Shown here: positions 11,609 to 22,859 of the stretch, one piece after another
Position numbering within the stretch: the stretch's first letter is position 1
Layout of the letters: every line of letters begins with the position of its first letter
From: Isoetes taiwanensis
Taxonomy: Eukaryota > Streptophyta > Lycopodiopsida > Isoetales > Isoetaceae
DNA: 64,000 bases
Assembly: GCA_021234155.1 (NCBI GenBank)
Contig: JAJEKV010000032.1
Location: forward strand, 1,613,460 to 1,677,459
Reading direction: 5' to 3'
Position numbers and translations under genes: made by a program
The notes under the pieces: generated by a model
Database searches by the model: none
Told to the model about the DNA's origin: nothing
Seen by the model: the letters and a program-made list of their open reading frames with translations, nothing else

Positions 11609-11722
11609 GCATCGAGACGCCCCAATTTGTTTTCCCGTCTTTGGACAATGGAACTTAGCATGTAAACTAAGCTACATTGCCCAAAGAGCCGGGGAAAGAA
11701 AAACGGGAAGTCTCGATGCTTG
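11609..11722. repeat. foldback element type 2, copy 3
   Basis: The same hairpin with diverged arms (gcatcgagacgccccaa on the left, gggaagtctcgatgctt on the right) and the same central tttggacaatggaacttagc segment. Partial arm sequences also occur near 12140-12210. Confidence 0.7.
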
Positions 11723-12389
11723 AATTCAGAGTCAAAGCTTGCTTCAATCACTAACATCTAATGAACCCAATGTAATCGCAAGCAAACCACTAGGCCTTAT
11801 ATCCTCCGTGGCCACAATAAAAATAGAGTACTCAAAAACTGGTAACCTCCTCTAGAACGAACGATTTTTGCCCGACCCCCATTTTATGCAAGGCTCTTTG
11901 TGTAATATAACCTAGCAAAGTATCTAAGATACATTGACACGTAGACACGCAAAAGAGAGTGAGAGCAAAGCTCGCCCTTCCTTCTATATTGTTTGCCACC
12001 GAGAATATAAGGCCCGTGACCGACAACCATTCAAGAGGGTTGCGGTGCGATGTTTTGACTCACTCACCATCCAACCAGCCAGGGGTGAGCCGGGTGACCA
12101 CTAGGACAAACAAAAGAGACTAAGCCAGGATAAAAGAGATTGAGAAGTCTCAATGCCTTTACTCACAAACAGAAAACTAAAGAGCGATTTGGAAGTCTCG
12201 ATGCTTTTTACTATGAGCACTACCGATCCTTTGATAACATCATTACACCTTGTTTGAAATAACGCCATTATACCCGCCATTCACAAAATGATCTGTGTCA
12301 AAATTTGGCATGTCTATAATATCTCATTTTCATTGGTCATTTTGATCAATATAATCACCCCAAGCGGCCCCGAGGTGGTGGTAAGAACC
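11723..12389. other. non-coding spacer inside the 10.5-kb transposon
   Basis: No gene seen. It contains half-arms of the type 2 hairpin (gaagtctcaatgcc near 12140, gaagtctcgatgc near 12190). It also has two partial repeats of the phrase accattcaagagggtt (11087, 12027), which link it to the flanks of the hairpin cluster. Confidence 0.5.
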
Positions 12390-13560
12390 GGTTAATGTCC
12401 GCTGCATTTGCCTCTCTCCTTCACGCTGCTCCTCCACCTCCCTCCACAATTCCATCTCGCGAAAGGTTTGAAAAGTGTGCATCTGCCCATCCCTCCCCGC
12501 TGGTCGTCAAATGTGGCAACGCTGCATGCGACCTTGCATATTAAATATGGCATATTGTAACTCAGGAAAAATCCATCCGTCTTGCAAGGTTGGACAGAAG
12601 CGGCTTTGCAACATCCAATCAAGAACACATCGCATGTGCATACGATGCCCACACCCTAGAGTGTACCAGCCCACCCGTGGTCGTTGTCACCACAAAATTG
12701 GCAATGTCTGTAATCAACAACCTTTAGCTCTTCCCACTGACTCTCATACAAATACTCGCGAGGGAGATAGGATATCGACTGCTCCGAAGTCACCCTAAAA
12801 GGGTCAGAGTCTAACGATTTGGTCAAATGCGCGCAAGTGCTCGTTGTTTTTCTAAGGACCGTTGCCTCCTCGTTTAATGCCGCTAGTTGCCGTTTAGCGC
12901 CCTCTAATTCAGCGTGCCATCTTGTCATACCCATCGGCACGGTCCTTCAAGCGAATATTCTCTTCGAAAGTGTTAGGTTCGACTTCTCTCATTCTCTAGT
13001 TGGGCCCGAATATCCACAAGGTCATTCACGGCTCCAGTGGGGCTACCCCATCACCTCCAAAAAGTTGGATAGCGTCAAGAACAAGGTATGTAATGGTGAT
13101 GGGCTCACCATGTGGCCACTCTCGCTATCTTCCCGATAGCTTGACCCTCTTCGTCTTTTGCCACTACCGCTTCCTTGCCTCCATTTCCTACTCCCATAAT
13201 TTACGGGCACTTCCTTCACAAGCTCGTAGTATACTTGTCGCCAAAACTCTTACTAAACTCACCGTTGTGGGGTAAATGTCCCTTCACTTGGACATGACGC
13301 CTTTCGCTTTTGCTCGAACCACGATTCTTGCACTCGTGAGCCTTATACTTACCCGCCCTACTAGGCCACTCACTTTCAAACTCATTCTTGTCCAAATTTG
13401 TGATTACATCGTCGTAGTCCGCTCCACTTGGACAATAGCCGTGCCCCGCCGCCAGCTACATTATGCACCTCTGTGATGGTGCAATTATCCCTCTTTGAAA
13501 CTTCATCCATCGCGACGCAACCTTCTTAACTCTCGGTGTGAAACTCATTCGCCCTTGCAT
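12390..13560 (-). pseudogene. unrecognised coiled-coil protein
   Basis: Reading the minus strand from about 13520 downward gives a coherent low-complexity-free product in shifting frames. It contains ADYDDVITNLDKNEFESEWP, then KAHECKNRGSSKSERRHVQV, then VNDLVDIRAQLENERSR. A clear heptad-rich stretch follows (12940-12840: ELEGAKRQLAALNEEATVLR), ending in an acidic/Glu-rich tail near 12480-12400 (FREMELWREVEEQREGERQ). I do not recognise the family. It lies downstream of the kinase ORF and on the same strand, so it may be part of the cargo of this transposon or an accessory transposition protein. At least four frameshifts make it a pseudogene. Confidence 0.5.
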
Positions 13561-13569
13561 GTGCCGCCG

Positions 13570-14017
13570 CTCTCCATTTGCCGAAAGCAAACCGACATCT
13601 CAAGCTCGTTTCTCCAACCCTTCATGCCAAGGAGACGAGTAGAGGGGTCCTCAAATTAGAGGGAACCCAAAATCCATGCCGATCCCGGCCGCTTCGACGC
13701 ACCCACATTCCGTGTGTCGATTCAATTCTTCGTCCCGCTCAGGGACATAATTTGACCAACTTGACTTCTATAGATGCAATCGATCGACTTGTATAGGTGT
13801 GTTTTGACTTCTTGTCTTTATAATGTTCGTTAGTGCGACATATAAAAAGCATAGAATAAATAACACAAAAAACACACCTAAAAGGAAAACTAAGCTACAC
13901 AACATACATAGACAATAATATTTCAAATAGCATCGATAAGTGTTTAATGAATTTAGTTGGAATATTATGTAATACAAGGATGTTTGAATGTAAGTGAATA
14001 TGCACGCTTAGGCGTGA
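13570..14017. other. AT-rich spacer
   Basis: Separates the coiled-coil ORF from the kinase pseudogene. 13790-13980 is very AT-rich and free of coding signal. It could be an intron or intergenic sequence. Confidence 0.45.
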
Positions 14018-15507
14018 CTAGGACCAGCTTGGTCTAATGCATCGCCGCCACCTCGCCAAGTTGAAGAATCCAATCTGATTCCAATTGTGGCCTCGCACGG
14101 AATGGAGAGTAATGAAAATCGCCCGCATTGTGTCAAGTAGCCGGGCCATATCAAATTTTCGTGTTTTGTCCCTCATTGGCGACTCAACGCAATGTTTCAA
14201 ATAGTCGCACATTCTCCGATGCTTGCCTTGTTGCCCAAGTTTCCTATTGACTCCATGTAGGAGTGCTTACTAGCAAAGTCGCTAAGTAGTAGACAATGCA
14301 CGCCCGTAAATCAAAGTCAACCCTTTTGTGCACCGCCTTCGAGCCACTACAAAAAAAAAAAGATCATCATGCATATATGGATGCCTCGGCCCTTTCCATC
14401 TCAATTCTTTTCTTACCTTCGCCATCCATACCCTTGTAATGCCATCGCTTTTACCTCCACCTGCCTCGTGGATCAACCTCGGATTCACCCCAATCACAAA
14501 TGCCAATGTATACACCGAGGATTAATACATCCCTTCTCCTTTCCATAATCAAAATGGAGCAATATATTGCCCGGATGCAAGTCCATATGCAAATATCTTT
14601 CTTGATGGAGCTTTCGTAGCCCGCTACAGAATGACATTGCTAAGTCCCCAACCCTAGATGCAACAAATAATTCTTTTTTTTCAAGGCCCTCAAGCAGCCT
14701 CAAGTCCGTCTCAACTCTGGGGACAGCTCCCAACTTCTTAAATGCAAGCTCTGCAAAGGCATTGGACCCATGACTTGTGAAGAAGGTTGCCAACGAACCT
14801 CCATTCCAAAATGGGAAAATTAAGCCTTGTCTCTCTAGGCCAGTTGTGCTACCAATGCAGCGTATGATACACCCATGCCTAACTTGCATTCCTGACTCCC
14901 TCATGTTCTTCAGCATAGCTTCCACTAACTTATTGGGTTCTGTACTAGACTGAAAATTATTATGTTGAAGTTTTACACAATAAGGTTCATCCTTACTAAA
15001 ACTAGACCCTAAAATATTGCACTTGTACACTGCGCCATATGAACCAGAACCAATTCGTTGTTTGTTTATTATTTGTGATGAGTCTACCATGGCAAACCAA
15101 GTAGTCTTAGCATCTGCTCTTCTACGAGCTTCCCACTCCCTATCTGTCTCACCAGGACGTTTGGCTTTTATGGTTTGTGCCAACACTTTCTTAACAAGAT
15201 GGGGGGGTTGATGTGCTTCTTTCTTCAATTTTCTGTTGGTCCATGCCGCATTCCATGTGCTGGCTTTTTCTTTCAGCTCTAGCCTCAAGCGATGACTACT
15301 CAAATTTGCAACTTCTGTGATCATATTGCCGGTAGTGCGGCTGATATTACCCACTATCCATGTATACCTCTCTTGCTCACTCTTTGCAGGCTCTAGCTCC
15401 ATCATTCGAAGCTTAAAAGCCCTCTCGGCATCTTTTACCAGCCCTGCATGGTAGTCTAGCCATCCTTCCTCGCTGCTAGTAATCAATTCCAAATCTTGTC
15501 GAGGCAT
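14018..15507 (-). pseudogene. transposon-borne protein kinase
   Basis: An open frame of 337 codons (15507-14494) encodes about 140 residues of charged, helical N-terminal extension followed by a kinase N-lobe and half the C-lobe. It has the glycine loop GSGSYGAV (residues 153-160), the ATP lysine in YCVKLQ (K179) and the catalytic loop HMDLHPGNILL (307-317, proton-acceptor D309). A frameshift near 14510 interrupts it. The next frame continues VYIGICDWGESE, so the DFG motif is DWG. Remnants of the C-lobe (DMARLLDTM) reach about 14020. The catalytic residues seen are intact, so the break looks recent. The family inside the kinase superfamily is not clear to me. Its place between transposon ends suggests capture or cargo. 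Confidence 0.8.
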
Positions 15508-16689
15508 TGCACGTACCGATTACACAACCCAGTTCATAAAATGGTCTCAAAGTAGACCATGCTTGTTGTGGTCTACTTTTCTACGCTGCAAAGATCTTTA
15601 AGATGACTTCAGTTGTACTCAGAGTCCGCGTGTTTGAGACGCTATGCTCTATCCGAGACACTAATGCCACATTTGGTTGCAAGTTAACTTCCGCCTCTCT
15701 CTCTTACAAGTCATACCGCTTGTTTTAAAGGATTGTCTAGCAGACTAGCAAAATGCGACTCCGCGATAATACACAACTGACAACAGCAACACCTACAAGT
15801 CAAGCAAAGATAAAACTTTGAATTTAGTGCTTAGCACATGAGGGTAAATCAACTCACTCTAACCAAAACAAAACGCTTAATTTTACGCTTCCTATTCCTA
15901 CTACACTAAGACCCTAACATGAGTATGTATGTGCAAGGCCAATTATAGGGTAACAAATAAAAGGACCAAAACACGATTTATGATCTATAGCCCAGCTCAT
16001 CGCCAAAATGCAAGGCTAGCAAGTTTTAAATGCATTGCACTTGTCCCCGTGTCACGCTTTTTTTTTCAAAAAGGCGAGACCAATCGAATGCTTATCAAAA
16101 CATACGCCAGTTCCTATATTAGTGTGGGACTTTCATCAACAACACCATCAGGAACTAGGGTGTGAATTAATAAAACATTCTTCTAACCCTTAATAAAAGT
16201 AATAACGACACCTTCGACAATCGCAAGTGACCAAGGCCAACAACGGCGTCCAGGCGAGGGTTATACTCCTAATAAAGGATGACCCTAGTTGCCTTAGCTT
16301 TCAGCGATGCCACCCACCCTCGGCATGGCGCAAATAAATCGCGGCAATACCGGGCAAGGGGCATGCCTACGCTCTTAGCAACACGCGACCCTAAAAAGCC
16401 CTCTCGGTTGTCGTTTAAGGAAGGCAACCAATTTCTTTTCTTCTTTGGTTTTCTTTTTTTTACTTTACTCTTGAATTATTATTTGCTTAAATTGTTATTA
16501 TTATTTTTTTTTTCTAAAATAGGCCAAACTCATTTACGTAACAAGGCACTCACCATCGTTACGCCCCTTACACGAGGGGGCACAGGCGGGGCCTAATCAT
16601 GGACCTAACCCGCCTACCTATCAAAAAAAACAACAAAAAAAACCTAAAAACTAAGAAAACAAAAAAAAAGGTTTTGGGTGGCAAATTGC
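15508..16689. other. upstream region of the kinase ORF, no gene seen
   Basis: Sequence between the kinase start and the right subterminal array. It includes a short palindromic phrase, gtctcaaagtagaccatgc / gtggtctactttt near 15541-15580, and poly-T runs near 16440-16520. No convincing ORF. It probably holds the kinase promoter, but I cannot point to an element. Confidence 0.45.
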
Positions 16690-17146
16690 AAGGTTGGTAT
16701 GACAAATTACCTTTTGCGGCGAAAAACTGAATCCACGCGCGCAAATATATAAAAATTTCACAGCGACGCGAAAACTCCGGGCCACAGACGTCTAAAAACT
16801 TTTCGCAGACTGTGAACGCGTGAAAAATCACAGACGCCGAACATCAAGCCGTTTTCACAGACTGAAAAAGCCAAGAGCATAAGCGTCTGTGAAAACTTTC
16901 TTCGCGACGCTAAATCGTTTTCGCGCAGACGCTGAAAGTCGTCTCTGATACTTTTTGCGACGCTTAAAAGCTCAGATTTCAGCGACGCCAAGTTTTTTCA
17001 CGACGCTTTCACGGCTTTCGGCAGACGCCAAATTTTTTTTCCCGCCGGGCGAGGTTTTATATCGTTAAATACGCATTTTATTAAAAATACGTATTTTTGA
17101 CTTTATACGTCGTGAATTTTAATTTTGTAACGTATAGAACCTATCC
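16690..17146 (-). repeat. right terminal and subterminal repeat array
   Basis: Dense gcgacgc, cagacgc and gtctgtgaaaa motifs from 16750 to 17035, then an AT-rich 90 bp and the candidate inverted repeat GAACCTATCC at 17137-17146. It mirrors 6645-7075. The LINE-A ORF1 frame reads through the edge and stops at about 17119 inside this repeat. Confidence 0.68.
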
Positions 17147-19300
17147 TCGCTAGGCATCCGCATGGCAAGAACCTCATCAACCAAATCAGCCCACTGAAGC
17201 GGATCAAAGCGACCACAGTGAGATGCAATGGGAGGACCAGAGCTACATGAAGCCAGAACTGAGGGCTGGGATGCAAAGGAGTTAGATCCTTTAACTGGGA
17301 TTTTTCGTGGTTGACGAAGAGCGGTGGATGTTTTTGTGGGGTGGAAGCCAATGATCAATGTCCATGCATCGTCCCACGAGCCTCTTCAATTTTCTCCTAA
17401 CGACTTGAATCTCGGCCCACCTCAACATTTGGTGATCCGTAGATTGAGGTGAGGAAGCCGCAGAATCGAAGCGTTGGAGGGGGAGGGGGGCATCCACCGG
17501 GGTGTGAGAGATATCCATTGAAGTGGGAGCTGATCTAGGAGCATGGAGTGTCGAAAGAGCAGATGGAGGACCCTGCTGATGAACCTTGCTAAACTGAGCA
17601 AAGAGAGGGGCCTCAGAAAACATGAAAGCTAGCTCAGGACCATTCAACAAGGACAGCTTAAATGGAAAGAACATGGACCCGCTCTGGACAACAATTATTT
17701 GAGGCAAATCACGATGAATGGGCCTTGCAACACAAATCTTTGTGATGCCATTGGTTATGGAGTGTTGCAAATAGAGTCCAATCTCATTAGCAATGGCGGA
17801 AATGAACTTGGAATCAGAGTCTGGAGAGGAAAATCTTCAATAGCAAACCAGAAAGGGGCACGTAAGGCATTTGGCTTAGCTGGAAAAGATCCAGGAATGT
17901 ACTACTGATAGAGCAAGAAGTGTTTCCAAAGAGAATCAATACCTTGTTCTATGAGTTGAGTAGCTAGCTCAGGAGATTGAAACATCAAAAGAAAGCAACG
18001 TTGATCTTTTGCCACAAACTTGATAGATTGATAAGCAGGAAGCTTTAGCTTATGAAGGTGCCCAGACAACCAAGATCCCACGCGCTTCAGATCCAGGAAA
18101 GGGCCAGTGAAATAGCAGACCACAGAACACGCAACCAACTGCTTCACATGTCGCCGATGATCTTCATGGCTAATCCGCACCACCGGAGCCCTAAAACGTT
18201 CAAAAGTTGCCCCCAGACTCCTAAACCTCATAAAAGATTTCGCTTCATTGGAGCTGGACATCCATGGAGTCTTGCTTGGCTTGCAATTGCTGGAGATAGA
18301 ACACAACTTCTTTCCTGTTATTATCCACCATGGTGGCAATGGCCTCTGAGATACGAGCTGAGGTGGCTGGCATCGCCAAGCCCTTGTAAAGCCACTCAAA
18401 AAATCGCACACCAGTAACTCGAGCCACTGCGTTAGATGATCTCCAAGGTGAGGTCGTCGCAGCCTTGGGGGTGGAAGAGGAAGTCACCCCAGGTGCCGGG
18501 GAAAGAGGGGAAAACTCCTCCCCGCCCCGAGGAACCTCCAACGCGTGTGTTGAACGCAACACTTGTCCCCTTGTGCACAAAGATTAATTTTGTAGGTTGC
18601 ACCACCATCCGGAGAGCACTACCTCCACGAGAAACCAGCGGAAAGAACTTTCAATGCGTGTTGGAGGTGCAACACTATTAGGTGCACATGTCCGCAGGAG
18701 CACTCTACGTGCACGCAGGAGATCTCGACGACATGAGGCACCTCCAACATGTGTTGGAGGTGCCGCCAGCCCGTAAGCAATTTCAATAGACAAAGAGGGC
18801 CTTGCCTGACCCACGTAACTTCCAATGATTGTCGGAGGTGCTAATTGATCAAAGCACACCACCTGACCTGAGGAACTTCCAACATGCATTGGAAGTACGA
18901 CACTTTCGTAAGAGTTTTCCAACGGCACATGTTCAACACGCCTTCCAATCTCACTAGGCATATGGGTAGTAGACATGAACTCATCGAGGCAACTATGCTT
19001 GGAATAGAAACCGGAACAAGTGGCGAGAAGAGGAGAGAGATGGAGCTCATGTTTCAATTGAGGCGCCCTGACTCGTGCCATTAGAAGACATGTTAGGCAA
19101 CACTAAAGGATTGAGGTGCACCAAGACACCAAACTCTCAGAGAAAAAAGCACCCTCAGGAGCCATTTTGTGTGCATCACGTACACTTATTCTGGGAGAAT
19201 ATGCAGCATATTCTTTTCCGATTCCTCCATGTACTATGATAGAACTACCAGAAGAACGTTTGGGCGGGCTGCGACTGGATCTTGTCATCTCCACCAAAAA
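17147..19300 (-). pseudogene. LINE-A ORF1 (nucleic-acid-binding protein)
   Basis: The minus-strand start is near 19285 (MTRSSRSPPKRSSG). The product runs through a repeat-containing segment (19081-18584), a linker with WRSSNAVARVTG (18520-18480) and the conserved core at 18150-17910, with CYFTGPFLDLKR, SWLSGHLHKL and YQSIKFVAKD. A second core block at 17720-17620 reads SMFFPFKLSLLNGPELAFMF. LINE-B ORF1 has the matching pieces GYFTGYILDTRRFRSWLAGH and HFLFRLKLLNGSEIRRMF. Such ORF1 proteins of plant LINEs bind RNA in the RNP particle. The frame changes several times. The 3' end is cut by the 10.5-kb transposon, and ORF2 resumes at 6644. Confidence 0.82.
18584..18960 (-). repeat. palindrome-rich repeats inside LINE-A ORF1
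   Basis: Five diverged copies of a unit coding for AAPPTHVGG-like residues. Each is centred on a palindrome of the type CTCCAACATGTGTTGGAG. The copy at 18738-18763 is a perfect 26-bp palindrome. LINE-B ORF1 has a single, perfect 22-bp relative at 38192-38213. Confidence 0.7.
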
Positions 19301-19660
19301 AAGGTGGGCAGGTTTTAGAGCTGAACAGTCCTTCCCAACAGGCCAATCTCTGAGAAGATTAAGTATTACTGGAAGGAGTGTTCAAAGAGCTTTCCAACAA
19401 GCCCAAACACACCCAAAACTGCCACCAGATGCAGAAGTTATAGCCAAAGGAAAATTGGAGCCAAACCCTAGCACCGCCAAAAGAGGGCCGGGATTGTCAG
19501 GCCAGCTCTTTCCACCAAAACAGAAGAATCATCATACAATCATACACTAACGAAAAGGTCGTGCAATGAGCTTTCCAATGAGCACAAGAACACCCAAATC
19601 TGACACCAAAATCATGAGTTATGAGCAAAAGAGCGGGGCTGAAACCTTTTTTAGCTCTCT
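19301..19660 (-). other. LINE-A 5' untranslated region with a diverged duplication
   Basis: Two diverged direct copies of about 190 bp: gagctttccaacaagc...caaac near 19388 and gagctttccaatgagc...caaat near 19568. This is just upstream of ORF1 on the minus strand. Duplications here could be promoter monomers. No gene. Confidence 0.45.
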
Positions 19661-22301
19661 TTCTTACATTAGCCACTTCTTTTTCATCATCTTCACACGA
19701 TTATGGAGCATGAAAAGATGAATTAGAACACCCCTTGTAGTATAGGGGATCGAAATAGAGAATGTATTTGTATGCTAGCTGGATCTTTCTTTCTTGATAA
19801 GGCATGGGCAGCGTGCATATATGTATGTCCATCTTCCTATCTTAGTATCTTTATCATACCAGGATCCTTCATTTCACTATGATTCGACATGCAACCAGAT
19901 ACGTGAAAATGGAATTAGAACAAGCAGTAGATTGTGTTTACGGGTTAGACGTCGGTATATGCTGTTAAACATGTTCTACAGGGATTCCGCAGGGCTTCTC
20001 TAACCATAATATAATGACCACGCTTCTCCAGTAGTACCTCTTATATTTTCACATTCCAAGTATTAAAAAACTAGTTTGAACCTAAGGTTGTTTTTCTGGG
20101 TAAGAATGCAAATTTTAATTAATATATAAGAAGATACGAACTAGTTTTGGTTTCAAATGCCCTTTTGGGTTGCATTTACTTTGTCAACAATCTCCTGCAC
20201 CATTGCCCATTGCATCAATAGTCCACTCGCTCCCCCCTTACCCTGATGACCACCATCTTCCTCTTGCACTCAAAGGATAAACTCCTAGCCTCTGTACTTC
20301 TAACAAAATCTTCCTATCTTCCGTCCCCTATTGCTACTGGAACTTAACCATTTATTTTTAACACAGAAATACTGTGAGATGTACGACTCCTTTGGAGATG
20401 CGACCATTGCTAAAAATTAAATATTACTATCGCTACTCCCTAATCTTGTTTCATCTTTTATTGTTTAATCACAAATGAACTTGTATTGTAGTACTGTCAA
20501 ATAAATAACCTACCTGAAAAAGACCCCCTGCTCATCTATGCGCTCAAAGGGCCTGAAAATGCATTAAAAAAACATATGCTATTTGCACTTTGAAATTCAT
20601 TTTATATCACTTTGCCCTAATTAAGCTTTGAAATGGTTTGCAAATGACGTAAATGATATTTCAATTATCTTTTGGTATCCAATTTAATTCAATTTATAAT
20701 ACTTTGTGCCTTCATTTTCTATAGCCTCTCGCATGCCTTTTTGCTAGTGTTTTTTTTTGGTTTGTTGTTGCCTTCTCATTGCATTTCCGATTATTTAAGA
20801 GTCATTTCCCATGGGCATGAAACCTCCGTGTTTTCTAGAGGTCCGTAGCAATACCACAAGTTCCCCGTGGAATGCCCCGATGTTGGAGGAGTAAGATTTG
20901 GGATCTAAAATCCAAGTATTGCATTGCCATTACTGGACACTCAGGTTTATACCTGGCTTTGTCTTCTTGTCTGATAGTTTTGTCCTCTTATGTGCAATTT
21001 TTGTTCTTTTATGTGCAGACACTAAGAAATGAGAATTAGGTTTGAATGTTCATATGAACGGTGGTTTTTGAGGTTAATCGTACCATGTGGCTCAGAAATC
21101 TCAAAAAATCGATGGCCAATGGGAAGATGGCCTTAGGCGGAAAAAAAATCCCCGTCATTCCAAAAATTGGGAACTTGATTTTATGATTTCGGGCATGGGT
21201 TTCCATCCGTGGGGCAACCCTATTCGACTAATTTGCCTCCATGGTGCTGAATTGCTATTGTCCTTCATCTAATATGTCGTTTGTGATGCATGCTTTGTTA
21301 GCTCTGAAGTAGCAATAACCTATTAGATTTGGTCTCTAATATAGATGTGGAGATGTTGGCTCAATAACTAAGAGCGCCATAATAGGTTTTGCAGATAGCT
21401 TTTGCTGCATGAGTCGTGGCTCTGATGCCCTTGAGGTCCAGCCACAAGAGATTAACTATGTCTTTAGGCCTTCCTCCCAACTTGGTTGACATTGTAGAGG
21501 TACGAGCATTTTGAACTGGATTTTGTAAGTTTTGTCCTAGATCAGTTTGATCTTTTTATTTAATGGCATCTTCAGTCTATCGGTTGGGCTTCATTATCTT
21601 TCCAGCGTAGTACTTATCGCTTTTGGTGGGAATTGAGTGAATTTTTCATTCGGTCGTGCCTTCATCTTATCTCTTTCTCTTCTTGACATAGTACTGTGGC
21701 TTCAAAAACTCCTCAACGGATGTTTTTTCTGCCTTATAATCTGGTTTTCTTCAGTCTCTTTTGCTCCATTATATGGCTACCATCGGTTTTTTTTTTTTCA
21801 ATGTTTCTTGACTTTTTCCTTTGGACCTTTTTCATTTATGATTTCATGATGTTGATAGCCAGTTTTTAACTCTAATGAGTTTATGGTTGGCCTAGTTAGT
21901 TTTTCCATGCAGTTTGGAGCATTGGCCTCTGTATTGCAGTTTTAGAATGCGGTTTGAACTGCATCTTGCGCATAGTATTTGGGCTTCTTTGAAGTCGGGG
22001 CTCTACTTTTGGAATGTCTCTTCTAATTGCAAACTCGGTAATTGTCTAGATCCGGAGTATTGACTACCACTCAGTTTGGAGTTCTTTGTCTCCCCTATGG
22101 GTCATTGTATTCATTCATCTAGTCCCAATTGAATGTGCATAAGGTCCTTTCTCTAGAATGCACGCCAAGAGAAATTAATGCCCCAACTCGTATATTGTAA
22201 AACTTCGAGTTATTCCTAAGTCGTAATCGTTAGGCAAGCCCTAACTATACGTTTTGTTCATCGAAGCAGTGAGATACGTGTCCTATTAAAATGAAAATAT
22301 A
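19661..22301. other. intergenic sequence, no gene seen
   Basis: AT-rich and without consistent coding signal on either strand. Long pyrimidine stretches near 21780. I see nothing that supports a gene, RNA gene or recognisable repeat. Confidence 0.5.
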
Positions 22302-22853
22302 ATGGAAGTCAACGACACTCTTGAAGATATTAACGTGCCACCTACTTTGAGTAAGAACAATAAGGTTTGGGCACTATGTGTGTGCCGCCACAAAATCAAG
22401 CTTGTGTATTGTATGTATGCCGCCAACAACACTGAACGTGTTTTAGATGGGTCACCTCCATCATTAAAAAAAAGGAATACACTGGGCTTCAGGAGCGAGT
22501 ACGAATTGTTGTTTATGAATCATAAACAAGCAATTGTTGGGCATAAATATTGTACCGAATTCAGAAGCTACATGTTGTATCTCTTATCCAATTTTGTCGT
22601 ATTAGAACACTTGATGATAAGGTCCACGAGAAAAATCAACATTGGAGTCAAAATGCGTATAGTAAGACCATTGACATTCGATCGTATAACAAGAATAAAA
22701 TTCCATATAGAACTAAAAACTAGAAACACCTTCACATTCATTTCCTGGCGTGTCATGTATCTGAGACCAATAGATCCGTGCCATGCTTATCCACATGCAG
22801 AGAAATATCAACGTGTAGCCACAGTAAACAACCAATTCACGCTTGACAGTTGA
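22302..22853 (+). CDS. hypothetical 183-residue ORF
   Basis: An ATG-initiated frame of 183 codons in AT-rich sequence, longer than expected by chance for its base composition. The middle, LYLLSNFVVLEHLMI (about residues 90-104), resembles the YLLxNAxVLExMxI core of the FBD domain found at the C-terminus of plant F-box/LRR proteins. The rest gives no family signal, and no F-box or LRR is seen nearby. It could be the end of a degraded F-box gene or a chance frame. Confidence 0.25.
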   Translation: MEVNDTLEDINVPPTLSKNNKVWALCVCRHKIKLVYCMYAANNTERVLDGSPPSLKKRNTLGFRSEYELLFMNHKQAIVGHKYCTEFRSYMLYLLSNFVVLEHLMIRSTRKINIGVKMRIVRPLTFDRITRIKFHIELKTRNTFTFISWRVMYLRPIDPCHAYPHAEKYQRVATVNNQFTLDS

Positions 22854-22859
22854 AGCATT

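Larger units (their letters stand above)
6645..17146. mobile_element. 10.5-kb DNA transposon with hAT transposase and kinase ORF
   Basis: The block splits LINE-A: ORF2 sequence lies to its left and ORF1 sequence to its right. Its edges carry a 10-bp perfect inverted repeat, GGATAGGTTC at 6645-6654 and its complement at 17137-17146. Inside each edge are about 400 bp crowded with GCGACGC and CAGACGC/GTCTGTG motifs. Subterminal motif clusters are typical of hAT and CACTA elements, and the only transposase inside is hAT-type. I could not find a convincing 8-bp target duplication. The block could instead be several insertions one inside another. Confidence 0.6.
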
